64,000 nucleotides of DNA from Bacteroidetes bacterium UBA6221. Lineage in GTDB: Bacteria; Bacteroidota; Bacteroidia; Chitinophagales; Chitinophagaceae. The DNA lies in contig DISB01000016.1 of assembly GCA_002421685.1 (NCBI GenBank), forward strand, positions 190,245-254,244, read 5' to 3'. How positions within the stretch are numbered: position 1 is the stretch's first letter; each line of letters opens with the position of its first letter. The notes beneath the pieces were generated by a model. That model was not told the origin of the DNA, did not search any database, and worked only from the letters and a program-made list of their open reading frames with translations. Positions 51,756 to 61,150 of this stretch are shown one piece after another. Made by a program: the position numbers and the translations under genes.

Positions 51756-52445
51756 ATGGACGAGAAAATTACCATAGCGATAGACGGGCATTCATCCTGC
51801 GGTAAAAGCACACTGGCCAAAGACCTAGCAAAGACGCTGGGGTATCGTCATATAGACAGCGGGGCCATGTACCGTGCTATTACCCTTTACTTTATCAGGA
51901 ATAACATAAGCATCAATCATATAGACGAGGTGAAAGAGGCGCTTGGTAGCATTCGGTTGAGCTTCATAAAAAATGAAGCTACAGGTCAGTCTGAAATATG
52001 CCTGAATGGCGAGGATATAGCACACCTGGTGCAGGATATGATAGTGGCTGAAAAAGTGAGTGATGTGGCAGCCATTAAAGAAGTGCGCGAATTTGCGGTA
52101 GCACAGCAGCAGGAGATGGGTAAGGACAAAGGCATAGTGATGGACGGCAGGGATATAGGAACCGTCGTGTTCCCCAATGCAGAGCTGAAGATATTTATGA
52201 CCGCGGAAATGGACATACGCGTAAACCGCCGTTTCCAGGAATTGTACCAGAAGAACCCCAACATCACCTACGAAGAGGTGACCGCCAACATACAGATGCG
52301 CGACTATATAGACAGCAACCGTGAGGAAAGCCCGCTGACACAGGCACCCGACGCCGTGGTGCTGGACAATACATCGCTGAGCCGCGAAGAACAGCTAAAA
52401 AAAGTCTTGGGCTGGGTGAAAGAGAAAGCCGAAGCATTGGCCTAA
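51756..52445 (+). CDS. cmk: Cytidylate kinase
   Basis: 229 residues from the ATG at 51756 (MDEKITIAIDGHSSCGKSTL); the long upstream frame is not coding-like. Phosphorylates CMP and dCMP. P-loop GHSSCGKST (11-19), DSGAMYRAIT, MDGRDIGTVVFP and RRFQEL-like LID region, all typical. Length matches (~225). Convergent with the antiporter gene, 20 bases apart. Confidence 0.96.
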   Translation: MDEKITIAIDGHSSCGKSTLAKDLAKTLGYRHIDSGAMYRAITLYFIRNNISINHIDEVKEALGSIRLSFIKNEATGQSEICLNGEDIAHLVQDMIVAEKVSDVAAIKEVREFAVAQQQEMGKDKGIVMDGRDIGTVVFPNAELKIFMTAEMDIRVNRRFQELYQKNPNITYEEVTANIQMRDYIDSNREESPLTQAPDAVVLDNTSLSREEQLKKVLGWVKEKAEALA

Positions 52446-52465
52446 TCCTTCCGGTAACGTAATAC

Positions 52466-54757
52466 TTAATTCTTCCTGCTATCCAGGCCGGGGGCAGTAC
52501 CCTTCCGGGATAATTCCTGTATCTTTTTGCGCTCGCCCACTATCCAGACGACATCGCCTTGTTGGAATACCATCGTTGACTCAGGGTTAAGAATGCGTTC
52601 ATTGCCCCTCTCGATGCCGATGACAAGGCCATTGGTACGTCCCCTGATATCAGAGTCGCGAATAGAAACCCCGTGCAGCCTGTTAATCTCGTTCACAACA
52701 AATTTTTGCAGTATAATATCCTGGACACTCGCATCCGAAGCATCGGATACTTCAACGGCGTCAAATACCGGTTTGAATTGCTGCATCTGCTCCTCTGTGG
52801 CTATAACGCCCACATGGTCGAAGGGGAGGAGTTTATTATTCCGCCCGGGCGCGAGTATCAATTTGTCCCCGCGTTTTATGTAACCGATATTGATACCATA
52901 TGCCTCCCTCCATTGAAGGTCAACCAATGTCTTGCCTACGTACTCTGCAAGCGGATTAACCTCCATATCTATGATTTGCGCCGTCCACGGCGACAGGCCC
53001 TGCTGGATGTTCTGTCTTGCCTGCAGCACATCGTCGGGCAGGCTGCCTTCTATTTCACGCGCGTTCAGGTTGCGCAAAAACCGGCCCTCAAGGCGCTGGT
53101 AAAAACGTTGTATACCTCTTGAGAAATAATACATCAGGCCAATGGTGACAGGTATGGCAACCAGGACAGCCACCATGGTTGACAACAACCAGTTGACCCA
53201 TATAGTGATGATGGCTAATCCGATAAGAAACCGCGACAGTTCGATAATAAACAACGGCCCCCTGTTATATCTCTTGTTCAGCCATATAGTGCGGTATGCC
53301 TTGCTGTCCTGCTTTTTCACCATCAGCGCCCATATAAAGGGAGCGGCAACAGTCAGCGAAACGACGAGCCCGACCAGGTTGGCGATTTTGTCGTTCTCAA
53401 TGTTCCTGTGCAACAAGGGTAGCAAAAAGTTGATAGACAATAGCAGCAGGGCAAACAAGATGATGCCATTGGTAAGCACTATAGTAAGGTATGCCCGCAG
53501 CACAGTTTGCCATTGATTTTCAGCTTTTATACTTTCCGTGCCGGAGGAGTACCTGTCGATAGCCGCGATGAAACGGGCGGGCAATATTTTCGCCACAGCA
53601 TTATATACAGGTTCGGAGGCCTTTATCAGGTAAGGAGTAGTGAACGTAGTGATGGCAGACGCGCCAACGGCAACCGGGAAAAGGAAATCGCTGATAACGC
53701 CCAGGCTGAGGCCGAGCGTAGCCACTATAAATGCAAATTCGCCTATTTGCGCCATGCTCATACCCACCTGTATAGATTGCTTTAAAGGCTGACCGGATAA
53801 CAATGCACCAATGGTAGTGCTGAAAAGTTTGCCAAACAGCGTGATGGCGGTAACTATCAACACCGGCCATTTGTATTCCATAATGGTCACGGGGTCTATA
53901 AGCATACCTACGGATACAAAAAAAACAGCCCCGAACAGATTTTTTACCGGTTGTATCAGGTGCTCCACCCTTTCAGCGGAGGTCGTTTCCGCAATGATAG
54001 AACCCATGATGAAAGCGCCGAGCTCGGCAGAAAAACCTACCTGCGTTGCCAGCAACACCATGCCCAGGCAGAGCCCTATGACGAGTATCAGCAAGGTTTC
54101 TTCGTCCAATAGATCACGGGTCTTTTTGAGGAAGGTAGGCAGCAGAAAAATCCCCATAATGAACCACAAGCCCAGGAAGAATAACAACTTAAGGACTGTC
54201 ATCAGTAGCTCCACACCCTCGAAAGCCTGGCTGACCGCCATAGTGGAAAGCAATACCATGAGCAGTATCACCACTATATCTTCTACCACCAACACTCCGA
54301 AGACAATACCGGCGAACCGCTTCCCCTTTATGCCCAGTTCATCGAAGGCTTTAATGATAATGGTGGTGGAAGAACTGGCCAGCATACCGCCCAGGAAGAC
54401 ACTGTCCATAGTGGACCAACCCATCCATTTTCCTGCAAAGTATCCGGACACGGTAATAAAGATAATTTCGACAAAAGCGGTGATAGATGCCGACCCTCCC
54501 ACACGCAGGAGTTTTTTGAAGCTAAACTCCAGGCCGAGGCTGAAGAGGAGAAATATCACTCCTATCTCAGCCAGTGTTTCTACGTTTTCTTTATCCACTA
54601 CGGTAGGTGTGACCGATAAATAGGGTCCGACTACAAACCCTGCGATGATATAACCCAGCACGACCGGTTGCCTGATCTTTTTGAAGATCATTGTAACAAT
54701 GGCGCCGGTAAACAATATCAACGCCAGGTCTTGTATCATGCTTGGTAAATGCCCCAT
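52466..54757 (-). CDS. KefB-like cation:proton antiporter with TrkA-C domains
   Basis: 763 residues. The CPA2 antiporter domain (1-400) has the VLGYIIAGFVVGP, FLLFSLGLEFSF and GMLASSSTTIII motifs plus VSVGMLIDP. After it come four extra membrane helices (~430-570) and two C-terminal TrkA_C-like domains (~600-680, 690-760; IGYIKRGDKLILAPG, GLVIGIERGNERILNPE) typical of ligand gating. No TrkA-N (RCK) domain is seen. Probably exchanges K+ or Na+ for H+. The insertion of helices is unusual. Confidence 0.88.
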   Translation of the reverse strand: MGHLPSMIQDLALILFTGAIVTMIFKKIRQPVVLGYIIAGFVVGPYLSVTPTVVDKENVETLAEIGVIFLLFSLGLEFSFKKLLRVGGSASITAFVEIIFITVSGYFAGKWMGWSTMDSVFLGGMLASSSTTIIIKAFDELGIKGKRFAGIVFGVLVVEDIVVILLMVLLSTMAVSQAFEGVELLMTVLKLLFFLGLWFIMGIFLLPTFLKKTRDLLDEETLLILVIGLCLGMVLLATQVGFSAELGAFIMGSIIAETTSAERVEHLIQPVKNLFGAVFFVSVGMLIDPVTIMEYKWPVLIVTAITLFGKLFSTTIGALLSGQPLKQSIQVGMSMAQIGEFAFIVATLGLSLGVISDFLFPVAVGASAITTFTTPYLIKASEPVYNAVAKILPARFIAAIDRYSSGTESIKAENQWQTVLRAYLTIVLTNGIILFALLLLSINFLLPLLHRNIENDKIANLVGLVVSLTVAAPFIWALMVKKQDSKAYRTIWLNKRYNRGPLFIIELSRFLIGLAIITIWVNWLLSTMVAVLVAIPVTIGLMYYFSRGIQRFYQRLEGRFLRNLNAREIEGSLPDDVLQARQNIQQGLSPWTAQIIDMEVNPLAEYVGKTLVDLQWREAYGINIGYIKRGDKLILAPGRNNKLLPFDHVGVIATEEQMQQFKPVFDAVEVSDASDASVQDIILQKFVVNEINRLHGVSIRDSDIRGRTNGLVIGIERGNERILNPESTMVFQQGDVVWIVGERKKIQELSRKGTAPGLDSRKN

Positions 54758-54958
54758 ACTGAAATGTATAAATCCTAACTAAAAAAATCTTTTGGACTAT
54801 ATGCCTTGTCCGGTTGGCCTGAATGCAACCGCGTAGCAAATTACGAAAATCGTTGCTGACAATTTGCACGGCGGGCGCAACAGCCGTGCACAGTGGAAAT
54901 TATTCGTTAGATTGCGTTACACATCCGCCCCATATTAATAATATCCAATAAACAGTAT

Positions 54959-55768
54959 ATGAAGTTTGTAGTGTTAACAGATATGTCGGAAAATTCAAGG
55001 CCGTTGCTGCAATTTGCCCATAAAACCGCAGCAAATGTGAAGGCAACGCTCCTGGTAGTACATCAAAGCACGCTGCCTGTTCCTGCCATGGGCGACTCAG
55101 AGAGCCTGCAATCAATTAAGAATGAAAACAAAAACCGCTCTTTGGGTGCGCTAATGGAATATGTGGCTGATACGGTAAACATTGATACACCAATAGAATA
55201 TAAAGTAACTACAGGCAACCTGCAGGCATTCATATACTCCATGGAAAAATCTACTGATTTCGACCTGGTGTTCGTAGGCGTGAAGCACAAGGGGTTGGTA
55301 GAAAAAATGCTGGTGGGCAATACAGTGACAAAACTGGCAAACGAGATATCCAAGATAATTGTTGCGATTCCCGAAGGAAAAGCTGCGCCGGATGTGAGCA
55401 CGCTATATGTCGCGGTAAAAAAAGAATATGAACTGAACGAAGAAGCGCTGCATAAGTGCATCAACGCTTTTCGAAACAGCACCACGAGAGTTCACTTGTT
55501 TTCAATGCTGCCACCCAGTGAAGATGAAACTCCCACGACCGTCTATTTAGGAAAAATAATTTCCGGTTTGCCGGCAGGCGTAGCCGCCGGATACGAACTG
55601 CAAAAAACAGAAACTCCCCACAAGCACATTAAGGAATTCATGCGTGGCAATACCGACGGCATACTGGTAATACAAAAAGGGCCGCGGACGTTTGCCGACA
55701 TTTTCCGGAAATATTTTGTGAACGACCTGGTGGATGATACGCAACTGCCGGTGATCATTCTTCCCTAA
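54959..55768 (+). CDS. Universal stress protein, tandem UspA domains
   Basis: 269 residues. First Usp domain at ~1-145 (MKFVVLTDMSENSRPLLQFA, DLVFVGVKHKGLVEKMLVGN with GxVxxxxxGN-like phosphate region); second, degenerate, at ~150-269 (TLYVAVKKEYELNEEALHKC, ending QLPVIILP). Cytosolic stress-response proteins of unclear mechanism. Divergent from the antiporter gene with 201 bases between. Confidence 0.9.
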   Translation: MKFVVLTDMSENSRPLLQFAHKTAANVKATLLVVHQSTLPVPAMGDSESLQSIKNENKNRSLGALMEYVADTVNIDTPIEYKVTTGNLQAFIYSMEKSTDFDLVFVGVKHKGLVEKMLVGNTVTKLANEISKIIVAIPEGKAAPDVSTLYVAVKKEYELNEEALHKCINAFRNSTTRVHLFSMLPPSEDETPTTVYLGKIISGLPAGVAAGYELQKTETPHKHIKEFMRGNTDGILVIQKGPRTFADIFRKYFVNDLVDDTQLPVIILP

Positions 55769-56087
55769 CACTCTTTAATTGTTTTTTGCTTTTTGATTTT
55801 TTCCTTTTGATTTTTGCGCGAGGTTGCCCCCGCCCCTAAAGGGGAGATGTAATGACATATCCTGCGCGAAAGATGTCCACACCATAGGGCTATAGCGGGA
55901 TAAATGACCATTTTTCAATGCTCTCGAAACTTATGGACATGCGTTGACTGTCCGGCGCGATTTGACCCCTATGCCGATAGCTATCGGCACCCCTTCCAGG
56001 GGACTTTCCCGTTTCTTGAAAATCCCTCTGGCATGGACATCCTGCTTACCGTCTTTGCGGAATAGTTTTAAACAAATAATTTGCAGC
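55769..56087. repeat. Repeat patch with decayed 5' copy of polX and palindromes
   Basis: 319 bases upstream of polX contain: CCCCTAAAGGGG at 55833-55844; a duplicate of the polX start at 55892-55942; a perfect 16-bp palindrome GCCGATAGCTATCGGC at 55973-55988; and CCCCT/AGGGG hairpin at 55990-56002. Similar GC-rich box sequences lie inside the terminase-like gene near 150 and 270. Confidence 0.8.
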
Positions 56088-57743
56088 ATGACCAATAGCG
56101 AAATAGCCGACCATTTTTCCATGCTCTCGAAACTTATGGACATGCACGGGGAAGATGCTTTCCGTGCAAAGAACTATAGCATTGCCGCTTACAATATCGA
56201 GCGGCTTGCGGTGGAATTGTCTGAAATGGATGAGGCGCAGCTCTTTGCCACCAAGGGCATAGGCGGCAGCACGGGCAGTAAAATACTGGAACTGCTGCAG
56301 ACCGGGAAGATGCAGGCGTTGGAAGACATCATCAACCGTACACCAAAGGGCGTGCTGGAAATGATGCAGATAAAAGGATTAGGCCCCAAGAAAATTGCCG
56401 TGATATGGCGGGAGATGGGCATAGAGAGCGTGGGCGAACTGGAGTACGCCTGTAACGAAAACAGGCTGGCGGCCTTCAAAGGCTTTGGGTCAAAAACACA
56501 GGAAAGTATTTTACAGAATATCGCCTTCATCCGCCTCAATCAAAACTACAGGCTGTGGGCGGAGGTGGAAAATATATCGAACGTGCTGGTGTCACAACTG
56601 CAAAAGGCAAATCCCGGCAAACTGTTCGCACTATCAGGCGAGGTGCGCCGGCAGATGCCTACTATCGAGTTCATTGATATTATTACGGATGCGGATGCCG
56701 CTACTTTGCAAAAACAATTTGGCGTGACGCAAGGCGTGAAAACAGAGCTGCAAGGCAACGTGCTGCATGTGGACGCCCCCAACCAACCGGCGATAAGATT
56801 ATTCCTGACCGACAAGGATAATTTTTACCAGGCGCTGTTCGTCAATTCAGCCTCGCAGGAATTTATCACAGCATTTGAAGCTAAATATGAGATACTGGCG
56901 GCTGTACAAAGCGAGGAAGAAATATTTGCATCCAATAAACTGCCCTATATCATTGCTCCCCTGCGGGAGAAAGCAACCATACTGGAAAAGGCTGCGGTGA
57001 ACAACTTGCCGCAGTTGATACAGCCGGGGGATATTAAGGGCATCATTCACAGTCACTCCACCTGGAGTGACGGGGCTGATACCATCGAAAAAATGGCAAA
57101 AGCCGCGATAGAAAAAGGCTATGAATATTTAGTCATCAGCGACCACTCACAATCGGCCTACTACGCACAGGGATTAACACCCGACAGGATAGCCAAACAG
57201 CATATCGAGATAGACGCGCTCAACGCACAGCTCGCACCCTTCAAAATTTTCAAAAGCATAGAAGCAGATATACTGAATGATGGCAGGCTGGACTATAATG
57301 ACGATGTACTGGCTACGTTCGACCTGGTGATAGCGTCCGTGCACAGCAACCTGAAAATGACGGAGCAAAAAGCGATGGAACGTGTGCTGGCAGCTATTCG
57401 CAATCCATACACAACGATACTGGGGCACCCCACGGGCAGGCTGCTACTATCGCGCGAGGGCTACCCGCTGGACCATAAACTAATAATAGACGAATGCGTA
57501 AAGCACAAGGTGGTAATAGAAATAAACGCCCATCCGCGCAGGCTGGACCTGGACTGGCAGTGGATTGAATATGCAATAGAAGCCGGTGCGTTGTTGAGCA
57601 TAGACCCTGACGCACATGCCGCGGCGGCATACCACGATGTATATTACGGCGTGCTTGCAGCACAAAAAGGCGGGCTGACCAAGGAACGAAACTTAAGTAG
57701 CTTTTCTTTAAAGGAGTTTGAGGAATATTTGGTGTCAGTGTAG
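56088..57743 (+). CDS. polX: DNA polymerase X / PHP family protein
   Basis: 551 residues from the ATG at 56088 (MTNSEIADHFSMLSKLMDMH). N-terminal helix-hairpin-helix and PolX-like region (1-~300: FRAKNYSIAAYNIERLA, ATKGIGGSTGSKILELL, IKGLGPKKI), then a PHP phosphoesterase domain (~316-551: IIHSHSTWSDG, VISDHSQSAYYAQGL, IASVHSNL, ILGHPTGRLLL, IDPDAHA). The bacterial family has DNA repair polymerase and 3'-5' exonuclease activity. The polymerase GDID motif appears as FIDI (near 195), so the polymerase site may be lost while PHP is complete. Confidence 0.92.
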   Translation: MTNSEIADHFSMLSKLMDMHGEDAFRAKNYSIAAYNIERLAVELSEMDEAQLFATKGIGGSTGSKILELLQTGKMQALEDIINRTPKGVLEMMQIKGLGPKKIAVIWREMGIESVGELEYACNENRLAAFKGFGSKTQESILQNIAFIRLNQNYRLWAEVENISNVLVSQLQKANPGKLFALSGEVRRQMPTIEFIDIITDADAATLQKQFGVTQGVKTELQGNVLHVDAPNQPAIRLFLTDKDNFYQALFVNSASQEFITAFEAKYEILAAVQSEEEIFASNKLPYIIAPLREKATILEKAAVNNLPQLIQPGDIKGIIHSHSTWSDGADTIEKMAKAAIEKGYEYLVISDHSQSAYYAQGLTPDRIAKQHIEIDALNAQLAPFKIFKSIEADILNDGRLDYNDDVLATFDLVIASVHSNLKMTEQKAMERVLAAIRNPYTTILGHPTGRLLLSREGYPLDHKLIIDECVKHKVVIEINAHPRRLDLDWQWIEYAIEAGALLSIDPDAHAAAAYHDVYYGVLAAQKGGLTKERNLSSFSLKEFEEYLVSV

Positions 57744-57749
57744 AAGCAG

Positions 57750-58952
57750 CTATCCCTTCCGCTTTTCCCGTCGTTCCTCGCGCCGCTCTTTGCGTTTGTC
57801 TTTTGCGTCCTTGTCCCCGCCCGAAAACACGTGCTTCAACAATCCCGGTTTGTCTTCCTCTACTTCCTCATCTACTGTTTCAATATTCACCTGCTGGTCT
57901 ATCTGGGGCAGCAGGGCCTGGATGAAGGCATTTTTCAGCAATTCAAATACGGCCTCCCATGTGTCTATCGAGGTATTGCTAAATTCACCTTCGATGGGCA
58001 CCTTGGTGGCCACCTGGTCTTTTTTAGGATTCTTCAATATCACGCCTGCCCCCCCTACTACCCCTTCCCATAGCTTGTCGAAGAACTTATCGTCTTTATC
58101 CTCCGGGCCCACCACGTCCAGGTCTTTGATGATGGGTTTGACATAACCCGCGAATTTTCCTTCTTTGGCTGCAAACTCTGTGTACAAGCCGAAGGTGCCT
58201 TTGTTGATGTCAAAGTTCCCGTAGGTCTTCAGGTAATCGTTCAGCAATACAAGATTCAGCCCTTCCATCTCCGTCTCCAGGTCGAAGGTAGGGTCTTCGG
58301 CCAGGGGGTTTAATTTCATTTTGAAATCCAGCGAACCCTCATAGGCATATGCCGTAGCGGTAACAGTTGACGGCAGTGTATCGCCGCTTTTTTCTGCATT
58401 AGTGAGGTTGTATGCCAGGATGTGTGTACTATCCAGCGAGATGTCAATTTTAGGATCAGCAGTCTCATCCGTGTAATGTATGCTGCCGTTAAATACCTCG
58501 AAACGGTTCACTTTCAGCGGCATGAAGTCTTTCAGTATTTTCCTGAAATCGTTGGTGTCCTTAGCTACATCGGTGAGCTCTGCCTTGTCTTTAGTAAACA
58601 CCAGCTTCGGTTTCTGAAATTCCAGTTCCCCAACGATTTTGCCGTCAAACAACGCCTGCCATTCTACAGAAAGGTCTATCATCCGCGAGCTGAAAAATTC
58701 CGTCTGGTCGCCGCTGGCGCTATCCACTTTGTTGATATAAAGAGAATCCAGCTGGTATGCGCCGCGATAAATATGCAGGTCCACATCTTCCACGTGGCCG
58801 TAATAGCCGTCCATCTCCGCCAGGGTCTTGTTAGCATAATGCAACACGATATAAGGCAGCGCAATACGAATGGCTATCAACACGGCCAAAGTTATCAGTA
58901 CGATCTTCCATACCCTGCCACGTCTTTTGCTGCGCGGGCGTTTGCTCATCAT
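57750..58952 (-). CDS. DUF748 / AsmA-like envelope protein
   Basis: 400 residues from the ATG at 58952 or 58949. Basic N-terminus (KRPRSKRRGR), one membrane helix (~17-36), then a long beta-rich domain (LHIYRGAYQLDSLYINKVDS, MIDLSVEWQALFDGKIVGEL, VNRFEVFNGSIHYTDET) and a highly charged C-terminus. It resembles DUF748/AsmA-like proteins proposed to span the periplasm. Converges with polX after 6 bases. Confidence 0.85.
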   Translation of the reverse strand: MMSKRPRSKRRGRVWKIVLITLAVLIAIRIALPYIVLHYANKTLAEMDGYYGHVEDVDLHIYRGAYQLDSLYINKVDSASGDQTEFFSSRMIDLSVEWQALFDGKIVGELEFQKPKLVFTKDKAELTDVAKDTNDFRKILKDFMPLKVNRFEVFNGSIHYTDETADPKIDISLDSTHILAYNLTNAEKSGDTLPSTVTATAYAYEGSLDFKMKLNPLAEDPTFDLETEMEGLNLVLLNDYLKTYGNFDINKGTFGLYTEFAAKEGKFAGYVKPIIKDLDVVGPEDKDDKFFDKLWEGVVGGAGVILKNPKKDQVATKVPIEGEFSNTSIDTWEAVFELLKNAFIQALLPQIDQQVNIETVDEEVEEDKPGLLKHVFSGGDKDAKDKRKERREERREKRKG

Positions 58953-59007
58953 GCATTGTTTATGCATGAAACAAAAAACAATCCCCGCTTGTTCGCCTGC
59001 GGAAATT

Positions 59008-59952
59008 TTATTTGGCTGTAAACTCCTTCAGTTTCGCCACGAATATGTCTTGCTGGTCAATAAAAACGGCATGAGACGCGTTGCTGACCAGGAAAAAGTT
59101 ATCGTCACCCACCAGCTTCTTTATCTGTGCTAATTGGATTGTATCGAACAGGCCGTCCTCGCTGCCGTAAATCGCATAGACAGGAACTTTCTTTTTTATT
59201 GCCGCTACAGTATCGTATAACTTCAGCATTGTATAGCGTTCACTATCGTAAAAGCCTTTTACAGGTGGTTGTGCCATATCAAACAGGTATTTAGCATCAG
59301 GCGAGGCTCTCATTGATTTGAACAACTCTATTGATGATGTCGCGGGAGTTTTTGCCTGGTACAATCCTGCACCCATAGCATGCATAAAGCAATAGTTGGC
59401 ATAGTCCAGTCCTGTAGTATCCATTTCTTCCAGCATGGCCAGGTACTTCAATTGCTCATCTTTCTTGTTTTCCGTATAAACCCATTTACAATTAGAAATA
59501 ATAGCCTTAAAGGTCTGCTGATAATCGAGCGGTGAACCTGTAAGCACCAATGCGTTTACTTTTTCCGGGTGCTGCTTAGCAAACATGATGCCCACCGTGC
59601 CGCCCCAGCTATGGCCTACCAGTATGGCCCTGCCGATGCCGTATTGTGCATAGATATCCGAAAGGTCCTGTATCGCCTCTTTGAAATCATAACGGGTGCC
59701 ATCCGGCTCTACCGAACGGCCACTGCCTCGCTGGTCGTACACTATCACGTAATACCCTTCATCGGCCAGTCTTTGGGCGGTAGATGCCTCGAAAGAAAAG
59801 GAATTGTAACCCGGCCCGCCATGCAGGAATACCAGTGCGGGATTGGTTTTGTCTCCAAACGCATTTGAATACAATTGCGGCAATGGCTGAGCATGTACCG
59901 CCGCCGTGTACAATAAGGATAAGACGAGAAATAACCTTTTGATAAAGTTCAT
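59008..59952 (-). CDS. Secreted alpha/beta hydrolase (prolyl aminopeptidase-like)
   Basis: 314 residues from the ATG at 59952, giving a signal peptide (MNFIKRLFLVLSLLYTAAVH). HGGPG oxyanion motif, YDQRGSGRS, nucleophile elbow GHSWGG, acid in GSEDGLFD and His in NASHAVF are all in place. The HGGPG plus DQRGSGRS pairing is typical of proline iminopeptidase-like S33 peptidases. Substrate unproven. Divergent from the barrel gene with 57 bases between. Confidence 0.9.
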   Translation of the reverse strand: MNFIKRLFLVLSLLYTAAVHAQPLPQLYSNAFGDKTNPALVFLHGGPGYNSFSFEASTAQRLADEGYYVIVYDQRGSGRSVEPDGTRYDFKEAIQDLSDIYAQYGIGRAILVGHSWGGTVGIMFAKQHPEKVNALVLTGSPLDYQQTFKAIISNCKWVYTENKKDEQLKYLAMLEEMDTTGLDYANYCFMHAMGAGLYQAKTPATSSIELFKSMRASPDAKYLFDMAQPPVKGFYDSERYTMLKLYDTVAAIKKKVPVYAIYGSEDGLFDTIQLAQIKKLVGDDNFFLVSNASHAVFIDQQDIFVAKLKEFTAK

Positions 59953-60009
59953 ATAACAAAATAGGTAATTTTTTGTTAGTAATTCGCAACTCAACGCAGC
60001 GATAACATA

Positions 60010-61095
60010 ATGGCATTACCCGCTTTATTTCCTTTAAGATTGGCACTGTTTCTTTTAATATCCGCTACAGCATGCTATGCGCAAGACCCGGATAGCAGTA
60101 CAAAGAAAACTCCTAAAATAAAAGTCTTACCCGTGCCGGCATTTGGCCATACTCCCGAGACAGGTACCTATGTGGGCGCAGTATGTTTGTTCACGCTGGA
60201 TTTTTACAGGGATACACTCACACGGACGTCCAACGCCAAACTGGAGTTCAACTATACCTGGCGCAAACAAGTGATACTGGAAGCGGGCTGGAACTATTTT
60301 TCCAGGGAAGAAAAATGGTACACACAGGGCACCCTGCAATATTCAAAATTTCCCGATTACTACTACGGGATAGGGGCTACAACAAGCGATGCAGCACAAG
60401 TGCTGTATCAGAGTAACAGGATGGTAGCCGACGTAAACCTGTTGAAGAATATAAACAGGAAGTTTTTCATCGGCCCAAGGCTAAGGTATATCAACTACTA
60501 TGCGCTTAGTTACGATACTACCGATAATTATCATGCGGAACTTGTGGATGCGAACATCGTTGGAGGCGGGTTTACTGCATTGAAAGATACCCGCAACAAC
60601 CTGCTCAATCCCGCAGCAGGCACCTACCTGGAACTGACCAACACCTACAACGGTTCAGCGGGGGTGCCGGTATACAGCAAACTGCTGGCCGATGCCCGGG
60701 GATACAAAACTTTGTGGCCCAACGTCGTTATCGCGGGCCGTTTCCTGAATGAATTCACCTTCGGCAATCCGCCTTTTTACGATTACTCGCTGATAGGCGG
60801 GGATAAAAAGGTAAGAGGATTTTATTTCGGCAGGTTCAGGGATAAAAACCTAAGCACGCTACAAGCAGAGGTACGTTTTAAAGTGGTGTGGCGTTTTGGC
60901 GCAGCAGTGTTTGGTGGTATCAGCAAGCTTTATCCCAGCTTCGATAAACTATCCCTCAACGACATCAAACCTAACTACGGGGCGGGCATCAGGTTTGTGA
61001 TAGACAGGAAACAGAACATCAACCTGCGTTTCGACTATGCCCTGGCCAGCGACGGACAAGATGGTTTTTATGTGTCTTTCGGCGAATCTTTTTAA
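60010..61095 (+). CDS. BamA/TamA-type outer-membrane beta-barrel protein
   Basis: 361 residues with signal peptide (cleaved near CYA). No POTRA domain is visible; the remainder is a run of beta strands with aromatic ends (NAKLEFNYTWRKQVILEAGW, KFFIGPRLRYINYYALSYD, IGGDKKVRGFYFGRFRDKN) resembling the Omp85 surface-antigen barrel, including the RGF lid-loop motif in KVRGFYFGRFRDKN. Such POTRA-less barrels occur in Bacteroidota, role unknown. The next gene begins 55 bases after. Confidence 0.85.
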   Translation: MALPALFPLRLALFLLISATACYAQDPDSSTKKTPKIKVLPVPAFGHTPETGTYVGAVCLFTLDFYRDTLTRTSNAKLEFNYTWRKQVILEAGWNYFSREEKWYTQGTLQYSKFPDYYYGIGATTSDAAQVLYQSNRMVADVNLLKNINRKFFIGPRLRYINYYALSYDTTDNYHAELVDANIVGGGFTALKDTRNNLLNPAAGTYLELTNTYNGSAGVPVYSKLLADARGYKTLWPNVVIAGRFLNEFTFGNPPFYDYSLIGGDKKVRGFYFGRFRDKNLSTLQAEVRFKVVWRFGAAVFGGISKLYPSFDKLSLNDIKPNYGAGIRFVIDRKQNINLRFDYALASDGQDGFYVSFGESF

Positions 61096-61150
61096 CAAGA
61101 CCTTATTCACGGTACGATTTTTTAACAAGTGTAGTAACAAGTCTGACAAT

